Shown one piece after another: positions 32,620-43,036 of a DNA stretch of 64,000 nt (its first letter is position 1; each line of letters starts with the position of its first letter). Under the pieces are notes generated by a model, which did not search any database, had not been told where the DNA came from, and saw only the letters and a program-made list of their open reading frames with translations. The translations under genes and the position numbers were made by a program. The DNA lies in the NCBI GenBank assembly GCA_028753945.1, contig JAPNXP010000018.1, positions 682,001 through 746,000 on the forward strand, written 5' to 3'. The DNA comes from Hexactinellida sp. DTS-2022 (taxonomy: Eukaryota; Porifera; Hexactinellida).

Positions 32620-32775
32620 CGATAATTATAACACGTCTCTCTTAAGTTCTTCTTTATTCTCACATCTTGTATTGTATTGTAAAATGAAATACTGCCCATA
32701 TACGTATCTCCTTCCCATTATATAATACAAGTTATATTATACTATTTATACTGCTAGCAACCCGCACACTTTCCG

Positions 32776-35700
32776 ATGTCTTTTCCCGATCCCCCGCAGG
32801 TGCAGCGGAAGGTTCGCTCCATGAGTTTGTCCGGGGGACTCCTGGGGGGTCAGAACAGCCGTCCGCACAGCGCACACAGCGCGCAGAGTGCCAGCTCAAC
32901 CAGCAGCTTCGATTCCTACTCGCACCCCCCCTGGCCCTCCTCCCCCCCCGCCTCGGGCCGCCCCCAGGTCCCCGCCCCCCTCTCCGGTCCCACCGCCCCC
33001 TGTCTCCTCTCGCCCTCTCTCTCCCTGACCCCCGGCCGATCCCCCGGGGCCCGGGACCGCGAGGAGGGCCCGGGGGGGTACACGCGGCTGCTGGACAGGT
33101 TCAAGAAGCTGGCCCTGGAGCTGGAGCTGCGAGAGGTCGGTATGAAACAGCTGGAGGAGGAACTGGGGAGGAGCAGAGAGAGCGAGGCCAGAATCGAGTC
33201 GTAAGTTATACTGTATACCCACGCTACCAATTGTACTTGTGGAATGTGCACCTGGCCACAGTTGGGAATACTTTGGTGTCAAAAATTTTATTGGTCGTAT
33301 CAGGTTACATTCATGTTATAATGCTTTATGCATGAAGTCAGCCAAACTGAAGAATATTGAAACCCTAGTGAGCAGTAACGTAACACTTGTATGAGTAGTT
33401 CTTTTGACCTTTGGCCGCTGTATGGTCAGTTATATATTCCCTGCTAGTGACCAGCAGCTGAACTTAACACACTTTACTGTAGGTTTTTGTCTGGAGGAAG
33501 TGACAGCGAGGATTGGCTGCGAAAAAGCGACAGAGAAGAACTGATCGTACATTGCAGGAAGCAGGAAATTAAAGTGCAACAGTTGGAAAAGAAAATATCA
33601 GAACTCGTGTTCTGCGCTCAGTCAAAGAAGAAACTTGTTGCCAAACGAGACGACACTATAAAATCTATTCTCAACCAGATGCAGGCTAAGACTGTTGAGC
33701 TGAAGCAGTTGCAAGACTTCGTATCCGGCGTATCTCCCCGGTCCCCCCAGCACTCACAGCTGGAGCTCGACCAGAGCGAGGCCTGTCTCCGTCTGCGCGA
33801 GAGAGAGAGACGCGTAGCGGAGCTCGAGACGGAGGCGGGGGAGACTCAGACGCGCGTAGCAGAGCTGCAGAGAGAGCTATCGATCTGTCAGGCCGAGCGG
33901 AGACGAGCCGCAGAGCTGGACAAACAGACGGGGCTCCTGGAGACTAAGAACAAGGAGCTGGGCGCCATACTGCAGACCCGGAGTCAGCACATAGCGCATC
34001 TAGAGGCCTCGGTGGCAGAGCTGACTCAGCTGCTGGCAGCCCGGCCTGACTCAGAGGAGAGCAGAGAGCCCCGGACCCCGGACCGCGCCCCCCCCGCGCC
34101 AGACCCGCTCCTGGAGAGACTGAACAGCATAGTGGCCTCAGCGGAGAAGATGTGCACCGGGGGGCAGGGCTCCGCCTCCCTTGCGGCCGCGCAGATATCT
34201 CTCCTGCAGGCAGAGCTGAGGGATAAGAGCAAGATCCTGTCTCGGCAGAGGGAGCAGCTCAGCCGCCTGAGCGAGCTGAACCCGAGCTCCTCTCCGCTCA
34301 TCCCCTCCTGGCTGGATGCCAAGGAGAGAGAGGTATGTGTGTACTGTAACTACCGAAATTTGCTTGCTTATAGAGGAACAGAGTTAACCATAAATGCTCG
34401 CTTGGTGCCAGAAAATAACTTTCTATTAGAGGAACAGAATTAACATTAATACTTGCTACTAGGAGGAATTGCTATTATGTGTGCTGCGTTTAGAATCTGC
34501 AAGAGATAGTTCGGGAGCTGAACGCCGACAAGCAGCAGATGACGGATCAGCTGATCCAGCAGGACGCAGACACGAGTGCGCAGCGACTGCGCATCACCGG
34601 TCTGATGGCGCGCCTGGACGACGAGAGCGCCGGGCTGAGGGAGCTGAGCAGAGAGCTGGGAGAGAAGACCGGCAGACTCGCGGAGCTGGAGAAGCTAGTC
34701 GAAACCCGCGGCAAGAAACTGAACATGTACAAGCGTACGCAGCATGCGGAGCGGGCGCAGCTGCAACAAACAGCTGAGACCCAGAAGGAGATGCGCGGGG
34801 AGTACGAGGGACAGCTGGGCAGGTTCCGCGAACAGCTGGCCTCGGAGAGACGCAGGAGCGTGGAGCTATCCGGAGCTCTAGAGGTGAGTTAGGTTAATGT
34901 TAACAGCTGATTAATGGGGGCTGTTAGAATGGAGTGACAGTTGTGCTGGACCGGGAGAAGGAGCTGGGAGAGGAGAAGAGACTGGTGGCAGAGCTCCTGG
35001 CAGATGTGAGGCTTCTGACTTGCTCGTACAAAGTAGACGAGACTCAATTCAAACAGGAGCGGAAGCGTATTGTACAGGTATGTTGCTAGTACAGACTTAT
35101 TGTGAACAATTTTTCGTCTTTAATATGAAAAAATTACAACACACAAGCCATATGGTCCCAAATTAACAATTTACACAAGTTTTGTATTAAATCTAGTTTG
35201 CTTCTCTTTATTATTAAGAGAGGTGTGTTCCCTTGAATCTACAGAATACAAAATCTAAATGTATGTGTTAATAAAGAATGCTAATATGAAATAAAATACT
35301 AAACAGAAATAAGAATACAATATTTCTATCATGCGCTAACACAATGTATCAGAACTTCTGTAGCATGTTGCTCTGTTTGCAGTCACACACGTACACATCG
35401 AAATACTGATCGACAGCCACTCCCACAGGGGTCTGAAATTCCCCCTTTAGTTGTCCCTTCTTCCCTATTCTGGCTATCATCTCCCCTTCAGGACTGAACA
35501 CCCTAAGCTGGTGGGCCCCTATGTCCGTCACGAGCAGGTTGTCCAGTCTGTCCAGACAGAAGTAGAGAGCCCCTCCCACTTTATCCTGCGAGAGCAGACA
35601 CCTGATCAGCACCCCTTCCTTGCTGAACACTTGTACCGGGTGTGTGCTCTTGTAGAATAGCACCGCTAGCTGCTGGTTCCGCGTTACTCTGACGTCAGCA

Positions 35701-37646
35701 GTTATGGTTACGCCCGGTTTGTAGTGCTCAGTGGCCAGCCGCACCTCCCCCCGCCCCTCCAGCTCTTGGCTGAACCAGCAGACCCGGTTCTGCTGCCACA
35801 CGCACCCTATCAGCCCGCCCTCTTCGTCCAAACACAGCCCGGAAATAGTCTGTTTAGTCTCTGTCTTGCAAACCCGCTTCCCGCTCCCCAAATCCATTCT
35901 AAGAAGGCACCTGTTCTCACACGATACGTATAGAGTGTCTTTAGATACACACAGGTACAGCGGGTCTCGCATGTACCTATCTACTATTGAGTCTATATGT
36001 GCACCCTCCGGGGAGTATACCTCTATCTGGCTCTTGGTGTAGTCCGCCACGTACACTCTGCCCCCCTGTCCCAGCGCCAGGCCCCGCGGTTTCGCGAGAC
36101 CCCCCCTACCTTCGGTGTCCACACAGCTCACGACAGGGTCGCACCTGTGTGTGTACGGATGTACGCTCTCAGTTAGCTTGCACACTCGCGGGATGCAATC
36201 AAGCAGGTCTGCTAGCGACCACTGCAGCTGTGTTGTAGGGAGGTCTAGCTTTTCTCGGTTCAGCAGATTGTGTATCTCCGTGTCTATCTTAATCCTAGCG
36301 CCCACCAGCAGATGGCTGAGGTCATTGTGTGCCAGACTTTCTTCTAGTTCTTCCAATCCCTTCTTTAGCTGTGCGACCCTCTCTTCTCTCTTCGCCAGCA
36401 GCTCACCCACGCGCTCCAGGGTGCTGTCAATTGTATCCTGTAGTCTCTTCTCTTCCTCTCTCAGGGAGAGGTGAATCTTATCAAACTCGCTTCTGATCTC
36501 TTGTTTCAGTCGCGTGAGCTCTTCTCTGAAACAGCCAGCTCTCTTCCTCTCGCTGGAATCTGCTACCCCGGGACAGTCAGCTTCTGCCATTATAACTAAT
36601 TAGCAATCAATATACAATCAACTCTCGTTATAACGAAGTGCTTGGGACCTGTAAATTCCTTCCTTATATCCGGGTATTCGTTATAAGCGGATACTAATTA
36701 ATGCATTTAGTGCTCTGGGGGAGAATATCCATTTCGTTATAAGCAGGTATTTAGTTATATCCGACTTCGTTATATCGGGAGTTTACTGTAATCAATAATC
36801 GCCCAGACCATACATACATACATATATTAATGCATTCCTATTGACTATGCTGTTGATAGGACGCGCTGATCGAGAAGCGAGAGCAGCGCAGGGAGCTGAT
36901 AATCCTCCGACAGGAGCTGCTGCAACACACCATTAGTGAGAAGGACGCGCGTATTGCGCTCATCGAGGCCAAGTCGCCCGGGAGAGACGACGTGGACATG
37001 AGGCTGCAGAGAACAGCTCTTCAGAAGGAGCGCAGACAGCTGCTCGATCAGCTGAGAAAGGAGAACAAAACTCTAGCGCCTCTTCTAGAGCACCTAACTA
37101 GAGACAATGTTTCTAACAATGGAATCAGGAGAGACGCTAGTCCCAACGGATTGGCTATTCAACTAGCCGATGCCTCTATAAACAGTGTGAAGCAATCTCT
37201 TATAAAGGTACTCCAATCTGTGCTAAGCCAGTCATCCAAATATGGAAATGCTGTCGGCACAGCTGTAATTTTAATTTTGTAGAATTTAGTTTTTTAATTA
37301 AGTTATTGTTGTCCAGGTTTTCACTGGCATTCAACAGCTACGACTGTACCTTGACCAAATCCTGGCTCTTGTCTTGGAGTACAAGCCGACTCTCCTCGAA
37401 GGGATGCCTCGCATCCAGGTGACCCCTTACAACCTAGACTCCTCCTGTGCAGATATCACAGAGCAGTGGGAAGGTCTCTCAAAGGATCAGCTGTTGAATC
37501 AGCTGGACACCTACGAGAGAGACAATCTGTCTCTGCAGCAATACATCGGCCAGCTGCTGGAGAGGATAGTGGTACAGGTGCCTTGTTTGGTAGAGAAGAT
37601 TAAGGCAATTCATAAACCGATTGTTAACATTTTAAAAGAAAGTTAA
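32776..37646 (+). CDS. Long coiled-coil protein with Rab11-FIP-like C-terminus
   Basis: Six exons in agreeing phase: 32776-33200, 33483-34332, 34494-34883, 34928-35077, 36860-37207, 37317-37646, about 830 residues. The N-terminal 110 residues are Ser/Pro-rich, then almost everything is heptad coiled coil, broken by a Pro-rich linker near 340. The last 60 residues (DQLLNQLDTYERDNLSLQQY, then IGQLLERIVV, then PCLVEK) match the pattern of the Rab11-binding domain of Rab11-FIPs, with the Y-I-x-x-L-L-x-R core. I infer a FIP-like or golgin-like trafficking role; no EF hand or C2 domain is present. The 1.8-kb fourth intron contains an antisense NHL gene and a MITE. Confidence 0.65.
34353..34470. repeat. 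Decayed MITE fragment in intron
   Basis: Blocks CTATTAGAGGAACAGAATTA and ATGCTCGCTTGG resemble the interior of the element at 11745-11919. The ends are not preserved. Confidence 0.45.
35349..36590 (-). CDS. Coiled-coil plus NHL-repeat protein, nested antisense in an intron
   Basis: A single exon of 413 residues. Residues 15-100 form a coiled coil (EEEKRLQDTIDSTLERVGEL). From about 150 on there is an NHL propeller, with blades such as GLAKPRGLALGQGGRVYVAD, NLLVTDIGAHQLRVFSPEG and GEFQTPVGVAVDQYFDVYVC. It has no RING or B-box. It is complete and lies antisense inside the fourth intron of the Rab11-FIP-like gene. The lack of introns fits insertion as a retrocopy. A TAG lies 5 nt before the ATG. 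It resembles the NHL gene at 28740 in plan, and its C-terminus resembles the fragment at 2-166. Confidence 0.8.
   Translation of the reverse strand: MAEADCPGVADSSERKRAGCFREELTRLKQEIRSEFDKIHLSLREEEKRLQDTIDSTLERVGELLAKREERVAQLKKGLEELEESLAHNDLSHLLVGARIKIDTEIHNLLNREKLDLPTTQLQWSLADLLDCIPRVCKLTESVHPYTHRCDPVVSCVDTEGRGGLAKPRGLALGQGGRVYVADYTKSQIEVYSPEGAHIDSIVDRYMRDPLYLCVSKDTLYVSCENRCLLRMDLGSGKRVCKTETKQTISGLCLDEEGGLIGCVWQQNRVCWFSQELEGRGEVRLATEHYKPGVTITADVRVTRNQQLAVLFYKSTHPVQVFSKEGVLIRCLLSQDKVGGALYFCLDRLDNLLVTDIGAHQLRVFSPEGEMIARIGKKGQLKGEFQTPVGVAVDQYFDVYVCDCKQSNMLQKF
36616..36790. mobile_element. MITE with TCGTTATAACGAAG terminal repeats
   Basis: Left end CAACTCTCGTTATAACGAAG, right end CTTCGTTATATCGGGAGTTT. 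Same family as 8794-9018, with inner TTATAAGCGGATA and TGCATTTAGTGCTCTGGGGG in the opposite orientation. Confidence 0.75.
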
Positions 37647-37818
37647 ATGACACTTCCGCATAATTGAACTATCTGGTTACTGTATTTATATACCCGATAA
37701 TTTTATATATTCCTCCTATCCCTGTTTAACTAACTCACCTCTAACAGAAAATTTATAATGGACGGCCCATAGCAGTATTTATTACAAATCGTTCTAGTAG
37801 TAACTAAGAATAATAACA

Positions 37819-39465
37819 ATGAGTGTAAGAGAGAAACGGTTCCTCCAGTTCGAGGCGCAGTTAGTGCTTCCTTCCAGCGCTATGGAAAGTCTGGAGCACC
37901 TAGACATAAACCGACCCGACCCCCCCTCTCCCCCCCTGCCCTCCTCTCCCACCAGGAAGTCCACGCGTCTCTCAGAGAGGAACGCGAACACTCGTAAGGT
38001 CGATAGCACGGCCGATAAGCCAGCAGTGTATATGGACGGGCTCGAGGGCAGCAGAGGCTGGAATGGGTTTGACACGCCGGCCCGACCCGCATACTCCCTG
38101 GGCACAGCCAGGCTAAGAGCTGCGCCGGAGGAAACCTCACAGCTCACACAAGGTAATGCGAAACGCAGACAGCTGAAAGCTAGGAAAAGGAAATTCAAGC
38201 CTAACGTCCGTCCGGCCGATAGCGTTGCCAGGGAGAGAGAGGGGGAGCGAGTCGGCAGCAACGAGGAGCAGCTGAAGAAGAGACGCTCCTCCGACTCGGA
38301 CTCCGATTCTGAGAGCGACAGCGAGAGGGAGAGACGCAAGGAGCAGCAGGAGATCAGCTCACCGTTCTCACTCCGACTCTCCACCGCCCAGAAAGAGAAG
38401 CGGGCAGGCGCAGAACAAACCCAAGCAGAAGTCGCTCCCGAGACCACAACCCGATCACTTCTCGGTACAATATTCTCTCCCGTGTTCACACTGTTCTCTT
38501 CCAAGCAGAGAGATGACGAGCTGACTGAGTTCGATGATGAAGAGAACTTAGATAAACAGCTGGAATTCACGCTTGTCAACCCGCCTCTCTTGACAGCCCG
38601 ATCAGCTGACTCCTCGGACGAGAACAACCCCCCCGCCGGAGACCCAGAGGACTCTGACAGCTACGAAGTCCTGGACCTGAGTCAGCTCCCCGCTTGCGCG
38701 GACGGGACTCACCAGATAGAGACGCTCAGTCGCTCCTACATCACCAGTGCCCAGTACAACGCTTATGACACCACTGTATACAGTCCCTACATGAATAGCA
38801 GCAACACGCCTGTAGAGCTGCCCCCTTTCAACCCCTACCTGTTCATCAAGCACCTACCCCCCCTTAGCGAGGAAACCAAGAACCGCAGTCCCGCGCTGCC
38901 CGTGCAAACCCGCAGAACCCCGGAGAAGTCGCTGGTCCTGGATCTGGACGAGACGCTGGTGCACTGCAGTCTCAATCAGCTGGAGGACGCAGACTTCTCG
39001 TTCAGTGTGGAGTTCCAAGGAGAGATGTACGAAGTGTACGTGCGACTGAGACCGTACTACAGAGAGTTCCTCGAGACGGTCTCTAAGCTGTTTGAGGTGG
39101 TCCTATTCACCGCCTCTAAGAAGGCGTACGCAGATAAGCTGGTTAACCTGCTCGACGGACAGCGCTCCCTGATTAAGCATCGGCTCTTCCGCGAGCACTG
39201 CGTGTGCATAGACGGCAACTACATAAAGGACCTGCATATACTGGGGAGAGACCTCTCCAAGACAATTATAATAGACAACTCGCCGCAGGCATTCGGGTAC
39301 CAGCTGGACAACGGGATCCCCATAGAGAGCTGGTTCTTCGACCGAGAGGACACAGAGCTCCTGAAGCTAATTCCTCTGCTAGAAGAGTTGGCCTCCCTGG
39401 ACTCTGATGTCCGTCCCGTGATACGAGAAAAGTTCTGCCTGTACCAGCTGCTACCGGAGGATTGA
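37819..39465 (+). CDS. CTDSPL2: CTD small phosphatase-like protein 2
   Basis: A single exon of 548 residues. Residues 1-370 are low-complexity, Ser/Arg/Glu-rich, with an [14 protein letters not shown] stretch. From about 370 an FCP1-homology (HAD) domain begins: [13 protein letters not shown] holds the D-x-D-x-T nucleophile motif, followed by [34 protein letters not shown], the Lys-containing [13 protein letters not shown] motif and [11 protein letters not shown]. This is the CTDSPL2 pattern, a nuclear phosphatase for phosphoserine, including SMAD and RNA polymerase II CTD substrates in relatives. An alternative start is the Met at 37882. Confidence 0.92.
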   Translation: MSVREKRFLQFEAQLVLPSSAMESLEHLDINRPDPPSPPLPSSPTRKSTRLSERNANTRKVDSTADKPAVYMDGLEGSRGWNGFDTPARPAYSLGTARLRAAPEETSQLTQGNAKRRQLKARKRKFKPNVRPADSVAREREGERVGSNEEQLKKRRSSDSDSDSESDSERERRKEQQEISSPFSLRLSTAQKEKRAGAEQTQAEVAPETTTRSLLGTIFSPVFTLFSSKQRDDELTEFDDEENLDKQLEFTLVNPPLLTARSADSSDENNPPAGDPEDSDSYEVLDLSQLPACADGTHQIETLSRSYITSAQYNAYDTTVYSPYMNSSNTPVELPPFNPYLFIKHLPPLSEETKNRSPALPVQTRRTPEKSLVLDLDETLVHCSLNQLEDADFSFSVEFQGEMYEVYVRLRPYYREFLETVSKLFEVVLFTASKKAYADKLVNLLDGQRSLIKHRLFREHCVCIDGNYIKDLHILGRDLSKTIIIDNSPQAFGYQLDNGIPIESWFFDREDTELLKLIPLLEELASLDSDVRPVIREKFCLYQLLPED

Positions 39466-40062
39466 ATTATTTATGCTTTATTTTCTCAGAGCACTTAATT
39501 TCTCAAATCTGTCTCGAGCTTTCTCTGGCCTTATTAGACAGCTGGTCGTAGTGCAACTTAGTCAAATAGATTTATTGTTTCGTTTCTATACATACTATTC
39601 ATCTTATCTATATTCAATGCTAATTTTGGTGCTATCTCGAGTCTCTTTCTACAATACTTTATTTCCTTATTGCATTTTATTATTTGCTAATAATTATGGG
39701 ATTATACGTATAACAAACTCTCATCGTACAAATACTACGTTCAAACTTAACCTGGTAGTTAATACAGTTTTGTACTCTTAGACAAAGTACAACATTCCAA
39801 GGTCCATCATTGTACATTCTTTAGCAATATTATTAATACTATTTTTGCTGACCTGACGAGGTTTTACACTTTCTACTCGTAAAACAAACCTTTTTCCAAT
39901 TAATACATAATCGATGTACTTATGCTGTCTCAAATTTCTGGGTCATTAACTAGCAATGCCCATTTGGATAGGACTAACAGACTATCTTATTACAAAATCC
40001 TTGTAATAAGAGGCTCATATGTATAATTTGATTCAAATTAATTCATTTTATTGTTGGTTATA
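39466..40062. other. Intergenic space, no gene seen
   Basis: About 600 bp of AT-rich sequence between the phosphatase and the receptor kinase. No feature was recognised. Confidence 0.45.
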
Positions 40063-42555
40063 ATGCATTGGAGAGGCACAAGTTTGTTACTTGGTTTGTT
40101 TGTATTCGCAAGCTTAGAACAGTTATGCCAAGCGACTTGCAATTCTCGATCTCTTCTCAATAATGCAAATGGACCTTTAGAGGTTTGTGATACAATTACT
40201 GGCGATGACAAAGTTTATCTCCCTCTTTGCGCCGGGACGACCCCTGATAAAACCGCTAGTGTATACTGTACGGCTACCCCCTGCTTCAGATCTTGTAACC
40301 AGTACAACTACACAGTAGTCCATAAACCCGGAAATGTAACTGGGTTCATGTACCAATGCGAGCCAAATGATATAAGACCGAAACAGTGCGAGTTCTCGAT
40401 AGCCTTCTGCAACTCTGTAATAGAAACTCTGAACTGTGAGTGCAACACCAGTACCTGTCCGGATAACTACCTGAATCCAAACTTCTGTGCCGGCAACACC
40501 TGTTCTTGCTTACCCCAGTTTAGTGGACCTAATTGTCTTGAGCCTGTCTGTGAGATCGGGTTGCTTCGCACCAGTGTGGAGGGTAGGTACGCCTCTGCTG
40601 TTGAGGTGTGCGCTGAGCTAAATGGAGAACCCGATTGGTTTCCTATCTGCACTTCGAGCAGCGACTTCCTTTCCATCGTGCTGCCGATCTGTGGGAGAAC
40701 TCTCAATTGTAGAAGGGCGGATTGTATTAGAGCGAACTTCACATTCCTTCCTTCTATCAATAGAACCATGGGGTATACCGTGGCATGCGAGAACCCGGAT
40801 GACATCCTGTCGAAATGCAATTTGACATACGGGCTGTGCCCTAATGATATTCTAGCGACACTAGATTGCTTCGACACCTGTACCAGAGAATGTATAAATG
40901 ATGGACTCTGTTTGATTAACGACACTTGTTCGTGTAAGTTGGGATACAGTGGGGAGACATGCGAACAATTTGTCAATAGTACAACCGTCCCAAAGAGCCT
41001 TGATAACACATTCAACTTGTGGATAATAGTATACTCTATGATCCCCGTAGTGGTTATATGCATACTCCTTCTCATATGCGTTATCGCCCTAATAACATAC
41101 ATAAAGAGTCGGCCTTCGAAACTCAAGTCGCTGGAGAAAATAATTATCTTCTCTGCGAACCCCCGCACAAACAGCATGCGCATGGAAAATCCTTCTTTTA
41201 CCACTCAGGAAGCGATGTATGCAAGCGTTAAGTTAGAAAATATGATAGAAAACACGGGTGGTTCCGGTCGAAATATCGGTAACAACTATACATGTAGCAA
41301 TAAATACACGACCAGTGCTGTCAGCTCTGGCGCAGGAAGTCCAGCGAAGCAAATCCGAGATAGCCTCATTAATATTGAAAATCAGCTGTACTTGTCAGTG
41401 CTGCCAAACTCCAGGCCAATTCTATCTCACTACTCCTCTAATACCTTGTTCCAGAACAAAGCGCATCTCTTTTCATCCTCCGTAACGCTATCCCATAGAC
41501 AGAGGTTGGAGAGCGCTCACGCAGTCGCTCTCAAACAGGGAGAGTCATACTTCACAAAAAACGCGGATTTTGTCGAGCCACCAACGGATGTAGAAGGGGT
41601 TTACAACACTTTAGCTGATTTTAAATTTAGAGAAATAAGCCAAAGTTGCATTTCCCTACAACAATTGCTGGGCAGTGGTTACTTCGGTGATGTTTTGAGA
41701 GCCGAATGGAAAACTGACCAGGACTCTGATCCTATTCCCGTAGCTGCCAAGTGTCTCAACGAAAATGCGGATTCTAAGTTGAGACTATCCTTCCTAACAG
41801 AGGCAGCCATCATGGGTCAGTTCGACCACCCGAACGTCCTGCGTCTCCTCGGAATAGTGAGCTTATCTACGCCCTTTATGCTGGTCATAGAGCTGATGGA
41901 GGGCGATCTGAAAACCATACTAGAATCGATTTCCGCTGTTACATTTGACAACGATAGGCTCTTGCGTTGTCTGTTGAACTGCACGCGTGAGGTTGTCTGT
42001 GGAATGGAGTATCTCGCCTCGAAGCGTTTCGTGCACAGAGACCTGGCAGTTAGGAATGTGTTGGTGGGACAGGACATGGTGTGTCGAATCGGAGACTTCG
42101 GGATGTCGAAGAGAATGCACGAAGACAAAGATTACTACCGCGTGGAACTAGGGGGCGTGGTGCCAGTGAGATGGACAGCCCCGGAGGCTCTCTACTTCCG
42201 TCGCTACTCCGAGAAGTCGGACGTGTGGTCTCTGGGCATGAGTCTGTTCGAGATGTGGAGTGTGGGCCGGAAGCCCTGGAGCGGACACACGAATGAGCAG
42301 GTGCTAGGCCTGGTGTCGAGTAACCAGGTGCAGGGACCCCCCACGGGCTGTCCGCGCGAGATATACGCTATCATGGTAAAGACGTGGCGCCCTGACGCCG
42401 CGGGGAGGCCGACTTTCCAAGAGATTGCTCAGTTCTTGAAGGAAGACGACGAAGTGCTGCTCACTCTCCCAGAAGAATACAAGTCTGGAAAGGCCGGGCA
42501 ACTAGGGAATGACCCCGCCTTATCTGCCGACTTCTACTCAGATATGAGGAACTAA
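40063..42555 (+). CDS. Receptor tyrosine kinase with two Cys-rich/EGF modules
   Basis: A single exon of about 830 residues from the ATG at 40063. A signal peptide (LLLGLFVFASL) precedes about 295 extracellular residues. These form two tandem copies of one module: a Cys-rich part with CEPNDIRPKQC or CENPDDILSKC, then an EGF-like part (NTCSCLPQFSGPNC; DTCSCKLGYSGETC). One membrane segment lies at about 318-342. The kinase domain (about 530-800) is complete: GSGYFGDV loop, VAAKCL lysine, HRDLAVRN catalytic loop, DFG, and WTAPEALYF. AVRN is used where many receptors have AARN. It is an active-looking receptor kinase; I cannot place it in a named vertebrate family. The juxtamembrane region is unusually long (about 190 residues). 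Confidence 0.9.
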   Translation: MHWRGTSLLLGLFVFASLEQLCQATCNSRSLLNNANGPLEVCDTITGDDKVYLPLCAGTTPDKTASVYCTATPCFRSCNQYNYTVVHKPGNVTGFMYQCEPNDIRPKQCEFSIAFCNSVIETLNCECNTSTCPDNYLNPNFCAGNTCSCLPQFSGPNCLEPVCEIGLLRTSVEGRYASAVEVCAELNGEPDWFPICTSSSDFLSIVLPICGRTLNCRRADCIRANFTFLPSINRTMGYTVACENPDDILSKCNLTYGLCPNDILATLDCFDTCTRECINDGLCLINDTCSCKLGYSGETCEQFVNSTTVPKSLDNTFNLWIIVYSMIPVVVICILLLICVIALITYIKSRPSKLKSLEKIIIFSANPRTNSMRMENPSFTTQEAMYASVKLENMIENTGGSGRNIGNNYTCSNKYTTSAVSSGAGSPAKQIRDSLINIENQLYLSVLPNSRPILSHYSSNTLFQNKAHLFSSSVTLSHRQRLESAHAVALKQGESYFTKNADFVEPPTDVEGVYNTLADFKFREISQSCISLQQLLGSGYFGDVLRAEWKTDQDSDPIPVAAKCLNENADSKLRLSFLTEAAIMGQFDHPNVLRLLGIVSLSTPFMLVIELMEGDLKTILESISAVTFDNDRLLRCLLNCTREVVCGMEYLASKRFVHRDLAVRNVLVGQDMVCRIGDFGMSKRMHEDKDYYRVELGGVVPVRWTAPEALYFRRYSEKSDVWSLGMSLFEMWSVGRKPWSGHTNEQVLGLVSSNQVQGPPTGCPREIYAIMVKTWRPDAAGRPTFQEIAQFLKEDDEVLLTLPEEYKSGKAGQLGNDPALSADFYSDMRN

Positions 42556-43036
42556 CTAACATAGATTCTCTGTTTTAGTTTTGGACATTTATAACCTAAA
42601 TTTATGCATTTATATACGAGCCATAGGCGTTAACTTTGCAATTTTGAGAGAGGGCTTGCCCCACATTAATCAAGTTGGGGACCGTCTACCCTACTTTTCC
42701 ACGTCGGTACTTTCACCAATAACTTTTTTCTTAAAAAATATTCATTAATTTTATAGTAATAGCAAATGGTTTTATTTTAGCAAATTTTATGTAAATTTAT
42801 TTATGCGAAAATTTACATTTGAAAATTGATGATGTGTATATTACTATATTTACTGTTCTTGTTGACAAAATAATTTAATTAACAAATTAACGAAAATTCA
42901 AAATAAAATAAACTCGCAGTGGATATGCTGATTCTCAATTTGCCATTTTTACAATTTATAATGTCAATAAGCGAGATATTTTATTGAGTACGTATTAAGT
43001 TTGTATCAGCAGGCAATCCATTATTTCCAGTTCACA
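42556..43036. other. Intergenic space, no gene seen
   Basis: AT-rich spacer of 480 bp. It ends in ATTATTTCCAG, an acceptor-like site 6 nt before the next ATG. Confidence 0.45.

Noticed and set aside
37794..38627. 277-codon minus-strand Ser-rich frame
   Set aside because: Antisense to the low-complexity N-terminus of the CTDSPL2-like gene; its serine runs are the complement of Glu/Arg/Ser codons.
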